Shown here: positions 25,531 to 34,608 of the stretch, in pieces
How the letters are laid out: every line of letters starts with the position of its first letter
Position numbering within the stretch: position 1 is the first letter of the stretch
Assembly (NCBI GenBank): GCA_035651755.1
Contig: DASRFA010000017.1
Coordinates: forward strand, 62,001 to 126,000
Source: DASRFA01 sp035651755
GTDB lineage: Bacteria; Desulfobacterota; Binatia; UBA12015
Length of the DNA: 64,000 nucleotides
Direction of reading: 5' to 3'
The notes under the pieces: model-generated
The model's input: only the letters and a program-made list of their open reading frames with translations
Told to the model about the DNA's origin: nothing
Database searches by the model: none
Translations under genes and position numbers: made by a program

Positions 25531-26301
25531 GTGTGCGGAGTAGCGTCGCTCGTGCCGAGCCGACCAGGAGCACCGTCGCTCGCGCCCAGCCGAGCGAGCA
25601 TCGCGAGGCGGCTCGAGCGCGTCGACTGGACCGCCGTCGAGCGATCACTCGACGATCGCGGCCATGCACTCATCCCTGCGCTCCTCACCACAGCCGAGTG
25701 CCGCGCGCTCGTCGCGCTCGATCCCGACGACCGCCGATTCCGCTCGCGCATCGACATGGAGCGGTTCGGCTTCGGCGTCGGACGCTACGGGTACTTCGCG
25801 CGGCCGCTGCCGCGCCTCGTCGCGGACCTGCGGGCGGCCGCGTATCCGCGCCTCGCGCCGATCGCGAACCGCTGGATGGAGGCGCTGGGAGAGAGCGCGC
25901 GCTACCCCGATCGGCTCGACGACTTCCTCGCGCGCTGCGCGGCGCGCGGCCAGACGAGGCCGACGCCGCTGCTGCTCCGCTACGAGGCGGACGGCTACAA
26001 CTGCCTCCACCGCGACCTCTACGGCGACGTCGCCTTCCCGCTCCAGCTCACGTGCTTCCTCTCCGAGCCGGGCGTCGACTACGACGGCGGCGAGTTCCTG
26101 CTCGTCGAGCAGCGGCCGCGCGCGCAGTCGCGCGGCGAGGCGATCGCGACCAGGCGCGGCGACGTCGTGGTCTTCCCGAACGCGGTGCGGCCGGTCGCGG
26201 GCCGGCGCGGGTTCTACCGCGCGCACATGCGCCACGGCGTGAGCCGCGTCCGGCGCGGGGAGCGCTGGGCGCTCGGCGTCATTTTCCACGATGCCCGCTG
26301 A
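25531..26301 (+). CDS. 2-oxoglutarate/Fe(II)-dependent dioxygenase family protein
   Basis: The product has 256 residues from GTG 25531; GTG 25552 is an equally possible start, and the longer frame to 25351 is doubtful. Fe ligands are likely H160 and D162 in CLHRDLYGD, with distal H235 in RHGVSRV and a 2OG-binding Arg shortly after (RRGERWALGV). The order, including VDYDGGEFLLVEQRPRAQSR and RGDVVVFPN, fits the prolyl-hydroxylase-like 2OG-FeII_Oxy family. The substrate is unknown. Confidence 0.8.
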   Translation: MCGVASLVPSRPGAPSLAPSRASIARRLERVDWTAVERSLDDRGHALIPALLTTAECRALVALDPDDRRFRSRIDMERFGFGVGRYGYFARPLPRLVADLRAAAYPRLAPIANRWMEALGESARYPDRLDDFLARCAARGQTRPTPLLLRYEADGYNCLHRDLYGDVAFPLQLTCFLSEPGVDYDGGEFLLVEQRPRAQSRGEAIATRRGDVVVFPNAVRPVAGRRGFYRAHMRHGVSRVRRGERWALGVIFHDAR

Positions 26302-26349
26302 CGGGATACGTTCGGCGCCACGGCGCGCGGGCGCCGCCGGAGGCGGTCG

Positions 26350-27177
26350 ATGATCCATCCGCGACTCAGCGTGAGCCAGGCGTCGAGCATCGCGTGGCCG
26401 ATCGAGAAGGACCTCGAGCTCTGGGCCGCGACCGGCATCCGCGACGTCGCGCTTCTTCTCCGGAAGATCGACGAGGCCGCGGGCCGGATCGGAGGCCGCG
26501 CCGCCGCCGTCCGCATGCTCGCCGACGCCGGCCTCCGCGTCGACAACCTCGCGATCGGTCCGTGCTTCGAGCTCGCGCGTCCGGCGCAGTGGGAGGAAGG
26601 TCGCGATCGGATCCGCGCGTCGCTCGCGGTCGCGCGCGCCCTCGGCTCGCGCTGCGTCGTCATCACGACCGGCGGACCGGGCGGGCTCGGCTGGGACGAA
26701 GCCGCCGACGCGCTCGCCGCCGCGATCGCGCCGGTCGTCGAGGAGGCGCGCCGCGACGGCTTCGAGCTCGCCGTCGAGAACACGAACGGCCTCCGCTACG
26801 ACATCAGCTTCGCGACGACGCTGCGCGACACCGTCGACCTCGCGCGCCGGATCGGCCTCGGCGTCTGCATGGAGGTGAACAACGTCTGGTGCGAGCGCGG
26901 CCTCGAGCGCACGATCGCCGCGAATGCGGACCTCTTCCGCATGGTGCAGGTGAACGACTTCGTCGTCGGGACGTTCCAGACCCCGGATCGCGCCGTCCCG
27001 GGCGACGGCGACATCCCGCTCCGGCGGATCCTCGCCGCGCTTCGCGACGCCGGCTATCGCGGCTTCTTCGAGCTCGAGATCGTGGGACCGCGCATCGAGG
27101 CGGAGGGCTACGCGCGGGCGATCCCGCGCAGCCTCGAGTTCCTCGCCGGCGTCCTGCGCGACCTCGGCATTGCTTGA
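26350..27177 (+). CDS. Sugar phosphate isomerase/epimerase-like TIM-barrel protein
   Basis: The product has 275 residues. ATG 26350 follows GGAGG. AP_endonuc_2-type blocks include ATGIRDVALLLRKID, CVVITTGGPGG, ELAVENTNGLR (metal-site Glu), GVCMEVNNVWCERG, MVQVNDFVVGT and a C-terminal GFFELEIVGPRIEAEGY with a second Glu. These match xylose isomerase-like barrel proteins that bind divalent metal. The substrate cannot be assigned. The stop overlaps the proposed start of the next gene. Confidence 0.8.
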   Translation: MIHPRLSVSQASSIAWPIEKDLELWAATGIRDVALLLRKIDEAAGRIGGRAAAVRMLADAGLRVDNLAIGPCFELARPAQWEEGRDRIRASLAVARALGSRCVVITTGGPGGLGWDEAADALAAAIAPVVEEARRDGFELAVENTNGLRYDISFATTLRDTVDLARRIGLGVCMEVNNVWCERGLERTIAANADLFRMVQVNDFVVGTFQTPDRAVPGDGDIPLRRILAALRDAGYRGFFELEIVGPRIEAEGYARAIPRSLEFLAGVLRDLGIA

Positions 27178-29338
27178 CGGAGGAAAGCCGTCCGATCCGG
27201 CCGGAGCGACGGCCGGCGATCGCGCCGTCGCGCCTTTGCGCGTGCGCGAGCTCCTGCTCGTGGTCGCCGCGAGCGCGCTGCTCGCGGCCTGGTGGCTCTG
27301 GCCGCTTCCGCTCCACGCGGCGAGCGCGCTCCTCTACGAGGGCGCCGAGACGCCCGGGATCAGCGCCGACTTCCACCTCGTCGTCTGGTCGCTCGCGTGG
27401 GACGTCCACGCGCTGACGACCGCGCCGTGGCGCCTCTTCCAGGCGAACGCCCTCTACCCCGCGCCCCTCGCGCTCGCGTACTCCGAGCACTTCCTCGGCA
27501 ATCTGCCCGTCTTTGCGCCGGTCTACCTCGTCACGCGGAATCCCATCCTCGCGACGAATGCCATGATCTTCGCGAGCTACCCGCTCTGCGCCGCGGCGAT
27601 GTACGCGCTCGCGCGGAGATGGACCGCCGCGCCCGCCGCGCTCGTCGCCGGGCTCGCGTACGCCTTCACGCGCTATCGCCATGCGCTGCCGCCGTACGTG
27701 CACTTCCTCGCGACGTTCTGCCTGCCCCTCGTGATCCTCTTCGCGTACGAGTTTCTCGAGCGCGGGCGCCGCCGCGATCTCGCGCTCTTCGCGGGCGCGC
27801 TCCTCCTCCAGCTCCTCGCGTCGTACTACCTCGCGTACGCGACCCTCGTCGCCGTCGGCGCGACGCTGGTCGCGGGCTTCGCGTCGCGGCGGCTGCGGCC
27901 GGACCGGCGGCGCGCCGTCGCTCTCGCGGCGGCGCTCCTCGCGGTCGCTGCGGTGTTCGCGGCGATCTCGTGGCCGTACGTCGAGCTGCGAGAGCGCGGA
28001 CTCATCCCGGCCTACGACGACGCCGACGCCGAGCGGCCGCGCACGATGGGGCTCGTGCCGTACTTCGCCGCGATCCGGGTCGCGCGCTGGGCGACCGATC
28101 TCGGCCCACCGGCGATCCTGATCGCGCTTGCCGCGTGCGCGTTCGTGCCGCCGCTCGGCCGCCGGCGCTGGCCGGCGCTGCTCGCGGCGGCGCTCGTCGC
28201 GCTCGGCGTGCTGCTCGCCTTCGGGCGCGGCATCCACGTCGCGGGGCGCGACTTCTGGTCGCCCTACTCGCTCCTCGCCGCGTGGGTGCCCGGCTTCGGA
28301 ACGATCCGGCAGCCGATGCGCTTCATCGCGCTCGCGGAGCTCGGGATCGCGCTCCTCGCGGCCCTCGGGACGGAGCGGCTGCTCGGTCGCTTCCGACCGC
28401 GGCTGGCGTGGGCGCTCGCGTCAGCCGGCATTGCGCTGTGGCTCGCGTCGGTCGCGCCGCGCGCGTCGCTGCCGGTCCACGAGGCGCGGATCCCGGACGA
28501 CCAGCGCGCCGCCTACGCGTGGCTCGCGCAGCACGGAGAGGGCGGCGCGCTCCTCGAGCTCCCGCGGCCTCCCGACGCGGCCGGCCGCGCGTGGCGCATG
28601 GTCGCGAGCACGCTCCACTGGCTTCCGATCGTCGACGGCTACAGCGGCTATCCCCCGCGCACCGACCAGGTGCTCTTCGGCATCGCGAATGGCCTCCCCG
28701 ATGCGCGCGCGCTGCAGGAGCTGGTCGACCACGCCAACGTGCGATGGCTGCTCGTCCACCGGGACGAGCTCTCGCCCGAGAAGCGCGCGGCGTGGGATGC
28801 GGGCGCTCCGCGCGGAGTGACGGAGGTCGCGGAGTGGCGCGACCTGCGGCTCTTCCGCATCGACGTCGCGCCGGTGAACGATCGCCGCTCGCGCTTGACG
28901 GACGCGAAGGAGTCGCTCGGCGGCGTGCCGCTCGAGCCCATCGCGGCACCGTGTCCCGGCTCGCTGCGCGTCGTCGCGGTCGCGCCCGAGCCGCTCGCGC
29001 CGAGCGGCACCGCGACGGTCTCGGTCGAGGTGCGAAACGACGGCGCGCGCGCCTGGCCGGCGCGCGGCGTCTACCCGCGACACCTCGTCCGCCTCCGCCG
29101 CACGCTCGTCTCGCCGGCCGGCGCCGCGAGCTCGACCGCGAACGATCCGCTGCCGGACGACGTCCTGCCCGGGCATTCGGTGACGGCCCGGATCCAGCAG
29201 GCGCTGCCGCCGTTCGCGGGCGAGTACACGCTCGTGCTGGAGCTCGTGCAGGTCCGCGACGGCCCGCTGTCGGACTGCGGCGTCGCTCCGGTGCGCGCGC
29301 CGCTACGGGTGCCGGCAGCGAAGCCCGCGCGCCATTGA
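27170..29338 (+). CDS. Large multi-pass membrane protein (YfhO/glycosyltransferase-like)
   Basis: The product has 722 residues from TTG 27170, which is uncertain; GTG 27242 is an alternative. There are roughly ten to twelve hydrophobic helices between residues 25 and 430. A luminal loop early on, GISADFHLVVWSLAWDVHAL followed by LFQANALYPAPLALAYSEHFLG, resembles the acidic first loop of GT-C/YfhO-type proteins. A soluble C-terminal half contains YAWLAQHGEGGALLELPRPP and a beta-rich Ig-like tail (SGTATVSVEVRNDGARAWPA). It probably acts at the cell envelope in glycan or lipid transfer; the donor and acceptor are unknown. Confidence 0.7.
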   Translation: MLDGGKPSDPAGATAGDRAVAPLRVRELLLVVAASALLAAWWLWPLPLHAASALLYEGAETPGISADFHLVVWSLAWDVHALTTAPWRLFQANALYPAPLALAYSEHFLGNLPVFAPVYLVTRNPILATNAMIFASYPLCAAAMYALARRWTAAPAALVAGLAYAFTRYRHALPPYVHFLATFCLPLVILFAYEFLERGRRRDLALFAGALLLQLLASYYLAYATLVAVGATLVAGFASRRLRPDRRRAVALAAALLAVAAVFAAISWPYVELRERGLIPAYDDADAERPRTMGLVPYFAAIRVARWATDLGPPAILIALAACAFVPPLGRRRWPALLAAALVALGVLLAFGRGIHVAGRDFWSPYSLLAAWVPGFGTIRQPMRFIALAELGIALLAALGTERLLGRFRPRLAWALASAGIALWLASVAPRASLPVHEARIPDDQRAAYAWLAQHGEGGALLELPRPPDAAGRAWRMVASTLHWLPIVDGYSGYPPRTDQVLFGIANGLPDARALQELVDHANVRWLLVHRDELSPEKRAAWDAGAPRGVTEVAEWRDLRLFRIDVAPVNDRRSRLTDAKESLGGVPLEPIAAPCPGSLRVVAVAPEPLAPSGTATVSVEVRNDGARAWPARGVYPRHLVRLRRTLVSPAGAASSTANDPLPDDVLPGHSVTARIQQALPPFAGEYTLVLELVQVRDGPLSDCGVAPVRAPLRVPAAKPARH

Positions 29339-29388
29339 CGTCCGAAAACCGCGAGCGTCAGGTGGTCGCGCGTGACAAGGTATCGCGC

Positions 29389-30936
29389 GTGGACGTGCTC
29401 GATCGCGACGCTTGCTATCGCGCCCTCCAGACGCGCGATCCGCGCTTCGACGGGCGGCTCTTCGTCGGCGTGACGTCGACCGGCATCTACTGCCGGCCGG
29501 TCTGCCCGGCGCGGACCGCGAAGTTCGACAATTGCCGCTTCTTCGCGTCCGCCGCGGCGGCGCAGGCGGCCGGCTTCCGCCCGTGCCTCCGCTGTCGCCC
29601 GGAGACCGCTCCCGAGGTCGGCTCGTGGCGCGGGACCGCGAACACCGTCTCGCGCGCGCTCGCGCTCATCGCCGAGGGCGGGCTCGACGGCGGAGAGGCC
29701 GGCGTCGACGAGCTCGCGGAGCGGCTCGGGGTCGGAGGCCGGCAGCTTCGCCGCCTCTTCCAGCAGCACCTCGGCGCGTCGCCGATCGCGGTCGCGCAGA
29801 CGCGGCGCGTGCTGTTCGCGAAGAAGCTCATCCAGGAGACGCGGATGCCGATGCTGGACGTCGCGCTCGCCGCGGGCTTCGGCAGCGTCCGGCGCTTCAA
29901 CGAGACCTTCCGCGACCTCTTCGGCCGGCCCCCGAGCGCGCTCCGCCGGAAGCTCGCCACCGAGCGGCAGACCGCGTCCGCGGGCGACGTCGGCGTCGCG
30001 CTCCGGCTCCGCTACCGCCCGCCGTATGACTGGCCGGCGATGCTCGCCTTCCTCGCGGCGCGCGCGATCGCCGGCGTCGAGGAGGTGAAGGACGGCGTCT
30101 ACCGGAGGACGGTGGCGGTGGACGGCCAGCTCGGGACGGTGGAGGTGACGCACGAGCCGTCGCGCGACAACCTCGTCGCCGTCGTCCGCTTTCCCTCCGT
30201 GCGCGCGCTGCCGGCGATCCTGGCGCGCGTCTCGCGCGTGTTCGACATCGGCGCCGACATCGAGGCGATCGGCGCGCACCTGTCGCGCGATCCGCTCCTC
30301 GCGCCGCTCCTTGCCGAGCGACCCGGCCTCCGCGCGCCGGGCGGCTGGGAGGGATTCGAGCTCGCGGTGCGCGCGATCCTCGGCCAGCAGGTGACGGTGA
30401 CCGGCGCTCGCCGGCTCGCCGAGCGGCTGGTCGCGACCTGCGGAGAGGAGCTGCCTGCCGCGGCGCGCGCGTCGTCCGATAGCTTGACGCATGCGTTTCC
30501 GTCGCCCGAGCGCGTCGCGGCCGCCGACCTCGCCGCGCTCGGCGTGCCGGCGGCACGGCGCGACGCCCTGACCGCGATCGCCGGCGCCGCGATCGCGGAC
30601 CCCAATCTCTTCCGCCCGCTTGCGACGGTGGACGAGGCGCTCTCCCGCCTGCGCGCGATCCCCGGGATCGGAGAGTGGACGGCGCAGTACATCGCGCTCC
30701 GGGCGCTGCGGGAGAGCGACGCGTTTCCCGCGAGCGACGTCGGCCTCCTCCGCGGAGCTGCGCGCCGCACCGGCGGACGGCCGACGACCGCGGCGCTGCT
30801 CAAACGCGCGGAGCGCTGGCGCCCGTGGCGCGCGTACGCGGCGCAGCACCTCTGGACGTGCGACGCGGCGGGCGAGCCCTCCGCGACGGAGCGCGTCGCG
30901 GCGGAATCACGCTCGCGCGCGCTCCGCTACGCCTGA
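29389..30936 (+). CDS. Ada/AlkA-type DNA repair protein (Zn-methyl acceptor, AraC HTH, 3-methyladenine glycosylase)
   Basis: The product has 515 residues from GTG 29389, with AAGG 8 nt upstream. Residues 1-75 form an Ada metal-binding domain with GIYCRPVCPARTAKFDNCRFF and CLRCRPE, giving the four Cys, the first also being the methyl acceptor. Next is an AraC-type helix-turn-helix (LGASPIAVAQTRRVLFAKKL, RRFNETFRDLFGRPPSALR). Then come AlkA N-terminal and HhH-GPD domains with ILGQQVTVTGARRLAERL and IPGIGEWTAQYIALRAL; the catalytic Asp is in SDVGLL. It would sense and repair alkylation damage. Confidence 0.92.
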   Translation: MDVLDRDACYRALQTRDPRFDGRLFVGVTSTGIYCRPVCPARTAKFDNCRFFASAAAAQAAGFRPCLRCRPETAPEVGSWRGTANTVSRALALIAEGGLDGGEAGVDELAERLGVGGRQLRRLFQQHLGASPIAVAQTRRVLFAKKLIQETRMPMLDVALAAGFGSVRRFNETFRDLFGRPPSALRRKLATERQTASAGDVGVALRLRYRPPYDWPAMLAFLAARAIAGVEEVKDGVYRRTVAVDGQLGTVEVTHEPSRDNLVAVVRFPSVRALPAILARVSRVFDIGADIEAIGAHLSRDPLLAPLLAERPGLRAPGGWEGFELAVRAILGQQVTVTGARRLAERLVATCGEELPAAARASSDSLTHAFPSPERVAAADLAALGVPAARRDALTAIAGAAIADPNLFRPLATVDEALSRLRAIPGIGEWTAQYIALRALRESDAFPASDVGLLRGAARRTGGRPTTAALLKRAERWRPWRAYAAQHLWTCDAAGEPSATERVAAESRSRALRYA

Positions 30937-31010
30937 CGCGCGCGACTCACCTCGGCCGACGTCCGTCGGTCCGACAGCCGGCGGCGCGATCGCCGGAGAA
31001 GGAGAGCTTC

Positions 31011-31847
31011 GTGAAGAGCTTCGCACTCGGACTGCGTTTCCGAGATCTCCACCGGAGCGGGACGCTCGTCCTGCCCAACGCCTGGGATGCGGCGAGCGCC
31101 GCGATCGCCGCAGCCGCTGGAGCCGAGGCCGTCGCGACGACGAGCAGCGGCATCTCCTGGTCGCTCGGCGTGCCCGACGGCGAGCAACTCTCGCGCGCCG
31201 ACATGATCGACGTCGTCGCGCGCGTCGCGCGCTCGGTCGACGTCCCGGTGAGCGCGGACGTCGAGGCGGGCTACGGCCCCGTGCCTTCGGACGTCGCGGC
31301 GACCATCGCAGCCGTGATCGACGCCGGCGCCGTCGGCGCGAACCTCGAGGACCGCCTGCGGACCGACGACGGGCCGCTCTGGCCGATCGCCCGGCAGTGC
31401 GAGCGCCTCGCGGCCGCGCGTGACGCGGCCGATCGGAGCGGGGTCGCCTTCGTCCTGAACGCGCGCACGGACGTCTTCCTGGCCGCGGTCGGCGACCCGG
31501 CGGACCGCGAGGGGATGGTCCTCGAGCGCGCGGAGGCCTACCGCCGGGCGGGGGCGGATTGCCTGTTCGTTCCCGGCCTGGTCGACCTCGACGCCATCGC
31601 GCGCCTGGTGCGGGCGAGCGCCCTGCCGCTGAACGTCATGCTGAGCCCCGGCCAGAGCCCGACCATCCGCCAGCTCGCGGAAGCCGGCGTCCGGCGGATC
31701 AGCGCCGGCCACGCGGTCGCCGGCGTCGCGTACGGGGCGACCGGGCTCGCGATGCGGGAGCTCCTCGCGGGCCGGGACGGCGCCCTCCGAGACGGCGCGA
31801 GCCACGGCGACATGCAGCAGCTCATGGCCCGGCCGGCGGCGCGGTAG
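31011..31847 (+). CDS. Isocitrate lyase/PEP mutase superfamily protein
   Basis: The product has 278 residues from GTG 31011 with GGAGAAGGAG upstream. The barrel has LPNAWDAASAAIAAAAGAEA, TTSSGISWSLG, VSADVEAGYG (metal-binding Asp), GANLEDR and NARTDVFLA. It lacks the KKCGH motif of true isocitrate lyase, so a PEP mutase, oxaloacetate decarboxylase or carboxyvinyl-phosphonate-like role is more likely. No phosphonate or 2-methylcitrate genes flank it. Confidence 0.85.
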   Translation: MKSFALGLRFRDLHRSGTLVLPNAWDAASAAIAAAAGAEAVATTSSGISWSLGVPDGEQLSRADMIDVVARVARSVDVPVSADVEAGYGPVPSDVAATIAAVIDAGAVGANLEDRLRTDDGPLWPIARQCERLAAARDAADRSGVAFVLNARTDVFLAAVGDPADREGMVLERAEAYRRAGADCLFVPGLVDLDAIARLVRASALPLNVMLSPGQSPTIRQLAEAGVRRISAGHAVAGVAYGATGLAMRELLAGRDGALRDGASHGDMQQLMARPAAR

Positions 31848-31957
31848 CGACGCGCTACCCCGAAAGTAGCGGCATCAGGCCGAGGCGGCGCCCCGCTCCG
31901 CGGGCGATGCGACGGCACGATCGCCGTCGACGCGGCCGCCGGTGAAAGGACCAGGCG

Positions 31958-32536
31958 ATGGACCTTCTGCATCGAACCCCGGCCGGCATGGCCGGTCTCG
32001 AGACGGCCTCGAGCCGCAACTCCACCTCGGACATCGACCGCGTGACCGAGACGATCGTCCGCCCCCTGCCGCGACGGCGGTCGCGCAACCTGCTGCGCGT
32101 GGCCGCGGGCTTCGCGCTCCTCGCCTTGGCCGCGGTCGGCGCGGCGGCGCCCGCGCGCGCATACGCCACCGGGAATCCCGCGTTCGAGTGCGCGGTCGCG
32201 AAGCAGAAGGCGGCGCTCCGCCGGCTGCAGTCGGTGAATCGATGCGTCCGAGGGCCGTCGCAGCTCGGCAACCAGCAGCCGACGCCCGTCTGCCTCACTC
32301 GTGCCCAGGAGAGGTTCGAGCAGGACTTCATGAGGATCGAGGCGAACGGCGGCTGCGTGCCGTCGACCGGCGACGCGAACGAGGTCGGGCAGTTCGCCGA
32401 CCAGTGCGCGCTCGGGATCGCCGCGCGCCTGCCCGGAACCTGTCTGCAGGCGGGCTCCCTCTGCGGAGGCGGTCCGCCGTGCTGCGCCGGGCTCGCGTGC
32501 GTCGGCCAGATCGGTCAGTTGCCGGTGTGCCAGTGA
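31958..32536 (+). CDS. Secreted protein with paired-Cys helical motif
   Basis: The product has 192 residues. After about 40 polar residues a hydrophobic export signal (LLRVAAGFALLALAAVGAAAPARA) is followed by CAVAKQKAALRRLQSVNRC and CLTRAQERFEQDFMRIEANGGC, a two-helix hairpin bracketed by Cys. A Cys-rich tail, CLQAGSLCGGGPPCCAGLAC, follows. The helical hairpin recalls the N-terminal domain of the Lcl-like proteins at 36835-39966. Function unknown; it is probably an extracellular disulfide-stabilised protein. ATG 31958 follows AAAGGA. Confidence 0.7.
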   Translation: MDLLHRTPAGMAGLETASSRNSTSDIDRVTETIVRPLPRRRSRNLLRVAAGFALLALAAVGAAAPARAYATGNPAFECAVAKQKAALRRLQSVNRCVRGPSQLGNQQPTPVCLTRAQERFEQDFMRIEANGGCVPSTGDANEVGQFADQCALGIAARLPGTCLQAGSLCGGGPPCCAGLACVGQIGQLPVCQ

Positions 32537-32598
32537 GCGAAGCTGCACGCCGAACGATGCGTCTTGCCGCTCTCGGCGCCGCGGAATAGAAGCGACCG

Positions 32599-32651
32599 CC
32601 GGCGGTACGGTACCGCCGGGTCGCGGTTTCCGTCACATCGCCGCGACCCGG
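32599..32651 (+). repeat. Two overlapping inverted repeats in 5' leader
   Basis: CCGGCGGTAC (32599-32608), one base, then GTACCGCCGG (32610-32619) make a 21-bp perfect palindrome. CCGGGTCGCGG (32616-32626) pairs with CCGCGACCCGG (32641-32651) as an 11-bp stem with a 14-nt loop. They share 32616-32619, so the two cannot be fully paired together. They lie between the genes at 31958 and 32686. No T-run follows. Confidence 0.6.
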
Positions 32652-32685
32652 CGCATGCGGGGCCGCCGTCAGGAGAAGGGCGACC

Positions 32686-33984
32686 ATGCTTCGACCGGCG
32701 GAAGTCCTGCGACGGTGCGCGAAAGCATTCCGCCGGGACTTCGCCGTTGCCGCGCTCGTCGTCGCGACCGCTGCGGCCGCCGTCGCGACGGCGGCGACGC
32801 CCGCTTCCGCGCTCGAGGTGCCGGGTGTCGCCGGAGATCAGCTGCTCTTCGTCTTCGACAACCGCGTGGGCCGGCAGACGTATCTCCTGGTCACCAACCC
32901 CGCGAGCGAGGCGATCGCGGTCGAGCTCGTGGCGTACGGCTCGAGCGGCGACGCGGCGCTCGGGATGCTCGGCAGCACTTCCGTCCGCTTGACCGGCGGG
33001 CGGACGGAGGTGGTGGATCCGAGCGTTGCGATCCCGGGCGCGTCGGGCAACGCCGGGGTGATCGTCGTGACGCCGTTCCAGCTCGACCTGGAAGGGCAGC
33101 AGCTCGTCCCGATCGTTCCTCCGGTCCCGATCCTCGGAGCGTTCACGCTCGCGACCGGAAGCTCGCAGAGCGCGTTCGGCGAGAACGCGTTCGGCCGGCG
33201 CGCCGTCCTGCCGGGCGGACCGCTCGCCTCCGCGGGCGCGACCGTCGACGGCGTGAGCGTCCGCTACGAGGCGATCCACCCGTCGGTGCTCGCCATCCCC
33301 GGCTTCTTCAACCCCGGGACGCCCGGGGCGTCCGTGTCGAATCGCGTCGTCCTGGTGGCCTTCGCGGACGACTACGGCCCGCCGTTCCGGATCAGGCCGC
33401 CGTCTTCGCCGGCGATGCTGACCGGACGGTTCTGCGTCGGCGGCTCGGTCCAGATCGACGTCGAGCCGATGGAGGTCAGCGGCGTCTCGTTGACGACGCT
33501 CGAGGACCTCGTGGGCGGCGGCGACGACTCACCGCTCGACGCCAGCGGCTCGGCATACTTCTCGGTGGCGGCGGGCGACGACGCGAACGTGCTCGGGGTC
33601 TTCGCCCAGTCGCTCGGGACGTATGCGGCGGGCGAGCGCATGCCGGCCGCGCTGTCGACGCCGGCGTGCCAGCCGACCCCGACGCCCACGCCGCCACCGC
33701 CGGCCACGCCGACGCCGTCGCCGACGCCGTTCTGCGGCGACAACGTGTGGGTGCGGGGAGTCGAGCAGTGCGATCGGGACCAGCTCGGCGAGATCTTCCC
33801 GAGCGGGGACACCCCGACGTGCCAGCTGCTCGTAGGCCTCTCGTGCTCGTCCGGCGCCGTCAAGTGCACGTCCGCGTGCAAGTGGGACGTCTCGGACTGC
33901 GTCTGTGAATGTCCGAACGCGAACGCGTGTCGAACCGGCTACGACTGCCTCGGCGGCGTTTGCGTCAAGACGCCGACACCCTGA
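32686..33984 (+). CDS. Secreted beta-rich protein with Thr-Pro linker and Cys-rich tail
   Basis: The product has 432 residues. A signal peptide of about 42 residues ends in ATPASALE. The first 290 residues are beta-rich (LLFVFDNRVGRQTYLLVTNP). A TPTPTPPPPATPTPSPTP linker precedes a Cys-rich module, FCGDNVWVRGVEQCD, with CTSACKWDVSDCVCECP, similar to the CGDGxxxxGEQCDxG repeats of Myxococcota and related bacteria. It is probably surface-exposed or secreted. ATG 32686 follows GGAGAAGGGCGACC. Confidence 0.75.
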   Translation: MLRPAEVLRRCAKAFRRDFAVAALVVATAAAAVATAATPASALEVPGVAGDQLLFVFDNRVGRQTYLLVTNPASEAIAVELVAYGSSGDAALGMLGSTSVRLTGGRTEVVDPSVAIPGASGNAGVIVVTPFQLDLEGQQLVPIVPPVPILGAFTLATGSSQSAFGENAFGRRAVLPGGPLASAGATVDGVSVRYEAIHPSVLAIPGFFNPGTPGASVSNRVVLVAFADDYGPPFRIRPPSSPAMLTGRFCVGGSVQIDVEPMEVSGVSLTTLEDLVGGGDDSPLDASGSAYFSVAAGDDANVLGVFAQSLGTYAAGERMPAALSTPACQPTPTPTPPPPATPTPSPTPFCGDNVWVRGVEQCDRDQLGEIFPSGDTPTCQLLVGLSCSSGAVKCTSACKWDVSDCVCECPNANACRTGYDCLGGVCVKTPTP

Positions 33985-34019
33985 TCAGAGCCCTGCGCGG
34001 TCGCGAAGGAGAGCGCGAG

Positions 34020-34403
34020 ATGAGCCTTGACCCGAGACGATCGAAGGACTGGCGTGCGGCGCTCGCGCCGCTGGCGGCCGCGCTGGTGATCGCGTTCGCG
34101 GCTGTCCTCTCGGCCTGCGCGGAGGTCCGGACGAACGGCAACCTCTGCTCCGGCTGCACCGAGGAGGACCCGTGCGACACGGAGCCCTTCCAGATCTCGG
34201 CGGAGGAGCTGCCCAAGTACTGCGGCGACCAGCGGATCGACCAGTGCGACTTCTGCAGCGCGACGGCCGCCGGCTTCACGTGCCAGGCGACGCTGACGTG
34301 CGCCCACCAGCAGAACAGCGCGGCGCGCCGCTGCTACCCGGCGGTCGTCGGAACGTCGACGCCGCTCGCGACGTTCGAGTGCGACGGCGAGGTGCCGGGC
34401 TGA
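34020..34403 (+). CDS. Small Cys-rich lipoprotein
   Basis: The product has 127 residues. A lipoprotein signal ends with the lipobox LSAC at about residue 34. The mature part has about ten Cys (NLCSGCTEEDPC, YCGDQRIDQCDFCSA, CQATLTCAHQ), suggesting several disulfides. It lies 35 nt downstream of the previous secreted protein and may be co-transcribed. No known family recognised. Confidence 0.65.
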   Translation: MSLDPRRSKDWRAALAPLAAALVIAFAAVLSACAEVRTNGNLCSGCTEEDPCDTEPFQISAEELPKYCGDQRIDQCDFCSATAAGFTCQATLTCAHQQNSAARRCYPAVVGTSTPLATFECDGEVPG

Positions 34404-34486
34404 CGGACGTCCTTCGAGCCGGCGCGTCGTTCGCCGCGGTGCGAACGCCGAGCGGTTGCGGTACTCTGCGTCGCTCCTGAGGCCAC

Positions 34487-34570
34487 GCCGGAGTGGCGGA
34501 ACTGGCAGACGCGCCGGACTCAAAATCCGGTGCTCGAAAGAGTGTGTGGGTTCGAGTCCCACCTCCGGCA
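34487..34570 (+). tRNA. tRNA-Leu (CAA)
   Basis: It is 84 nt long with acceptor GCCGGAG/CTCCGGC and discriminator A at 34570. The D-arm has GGCAGACGC. The anticodon loop CTCAAAA gives anticodon CAA for UUG codons. The long variable arm (TGCTCGAAAGAGTGT) is as expected for Leu. The T-arm is GGGTTCGAGTCCC. CCA is not encoded. No integrase gene or attachment-site duplication is seen beside it. Confidence 0.95.
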
Positions 34571-34608
34571 GTTCTCGTGAGAGTCGGTCTCGTCGCGGAG
34601 CTCGCGCA

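Noticed and set aside
27292..29388. Very long frame upstream of the Ada/AlkA domain on the same strand
   Set aside because: It overlaps the 722-aa membrane protein in another frame; the Ada domain starts naturally at GTG 29389.
31848..31957. Possible riboswitch before the Cys-motif protein
   Set aside because: Only short hairpins (GCTAC/GTAGC and GACGGC/GCCGTC) and no recognisable consensus.
34487..34570. tRNA-Leu as an attachment site for an integrated element
   Set aside because: No integrase, no duplicated tRNA 3' end and no change of composition downstream.
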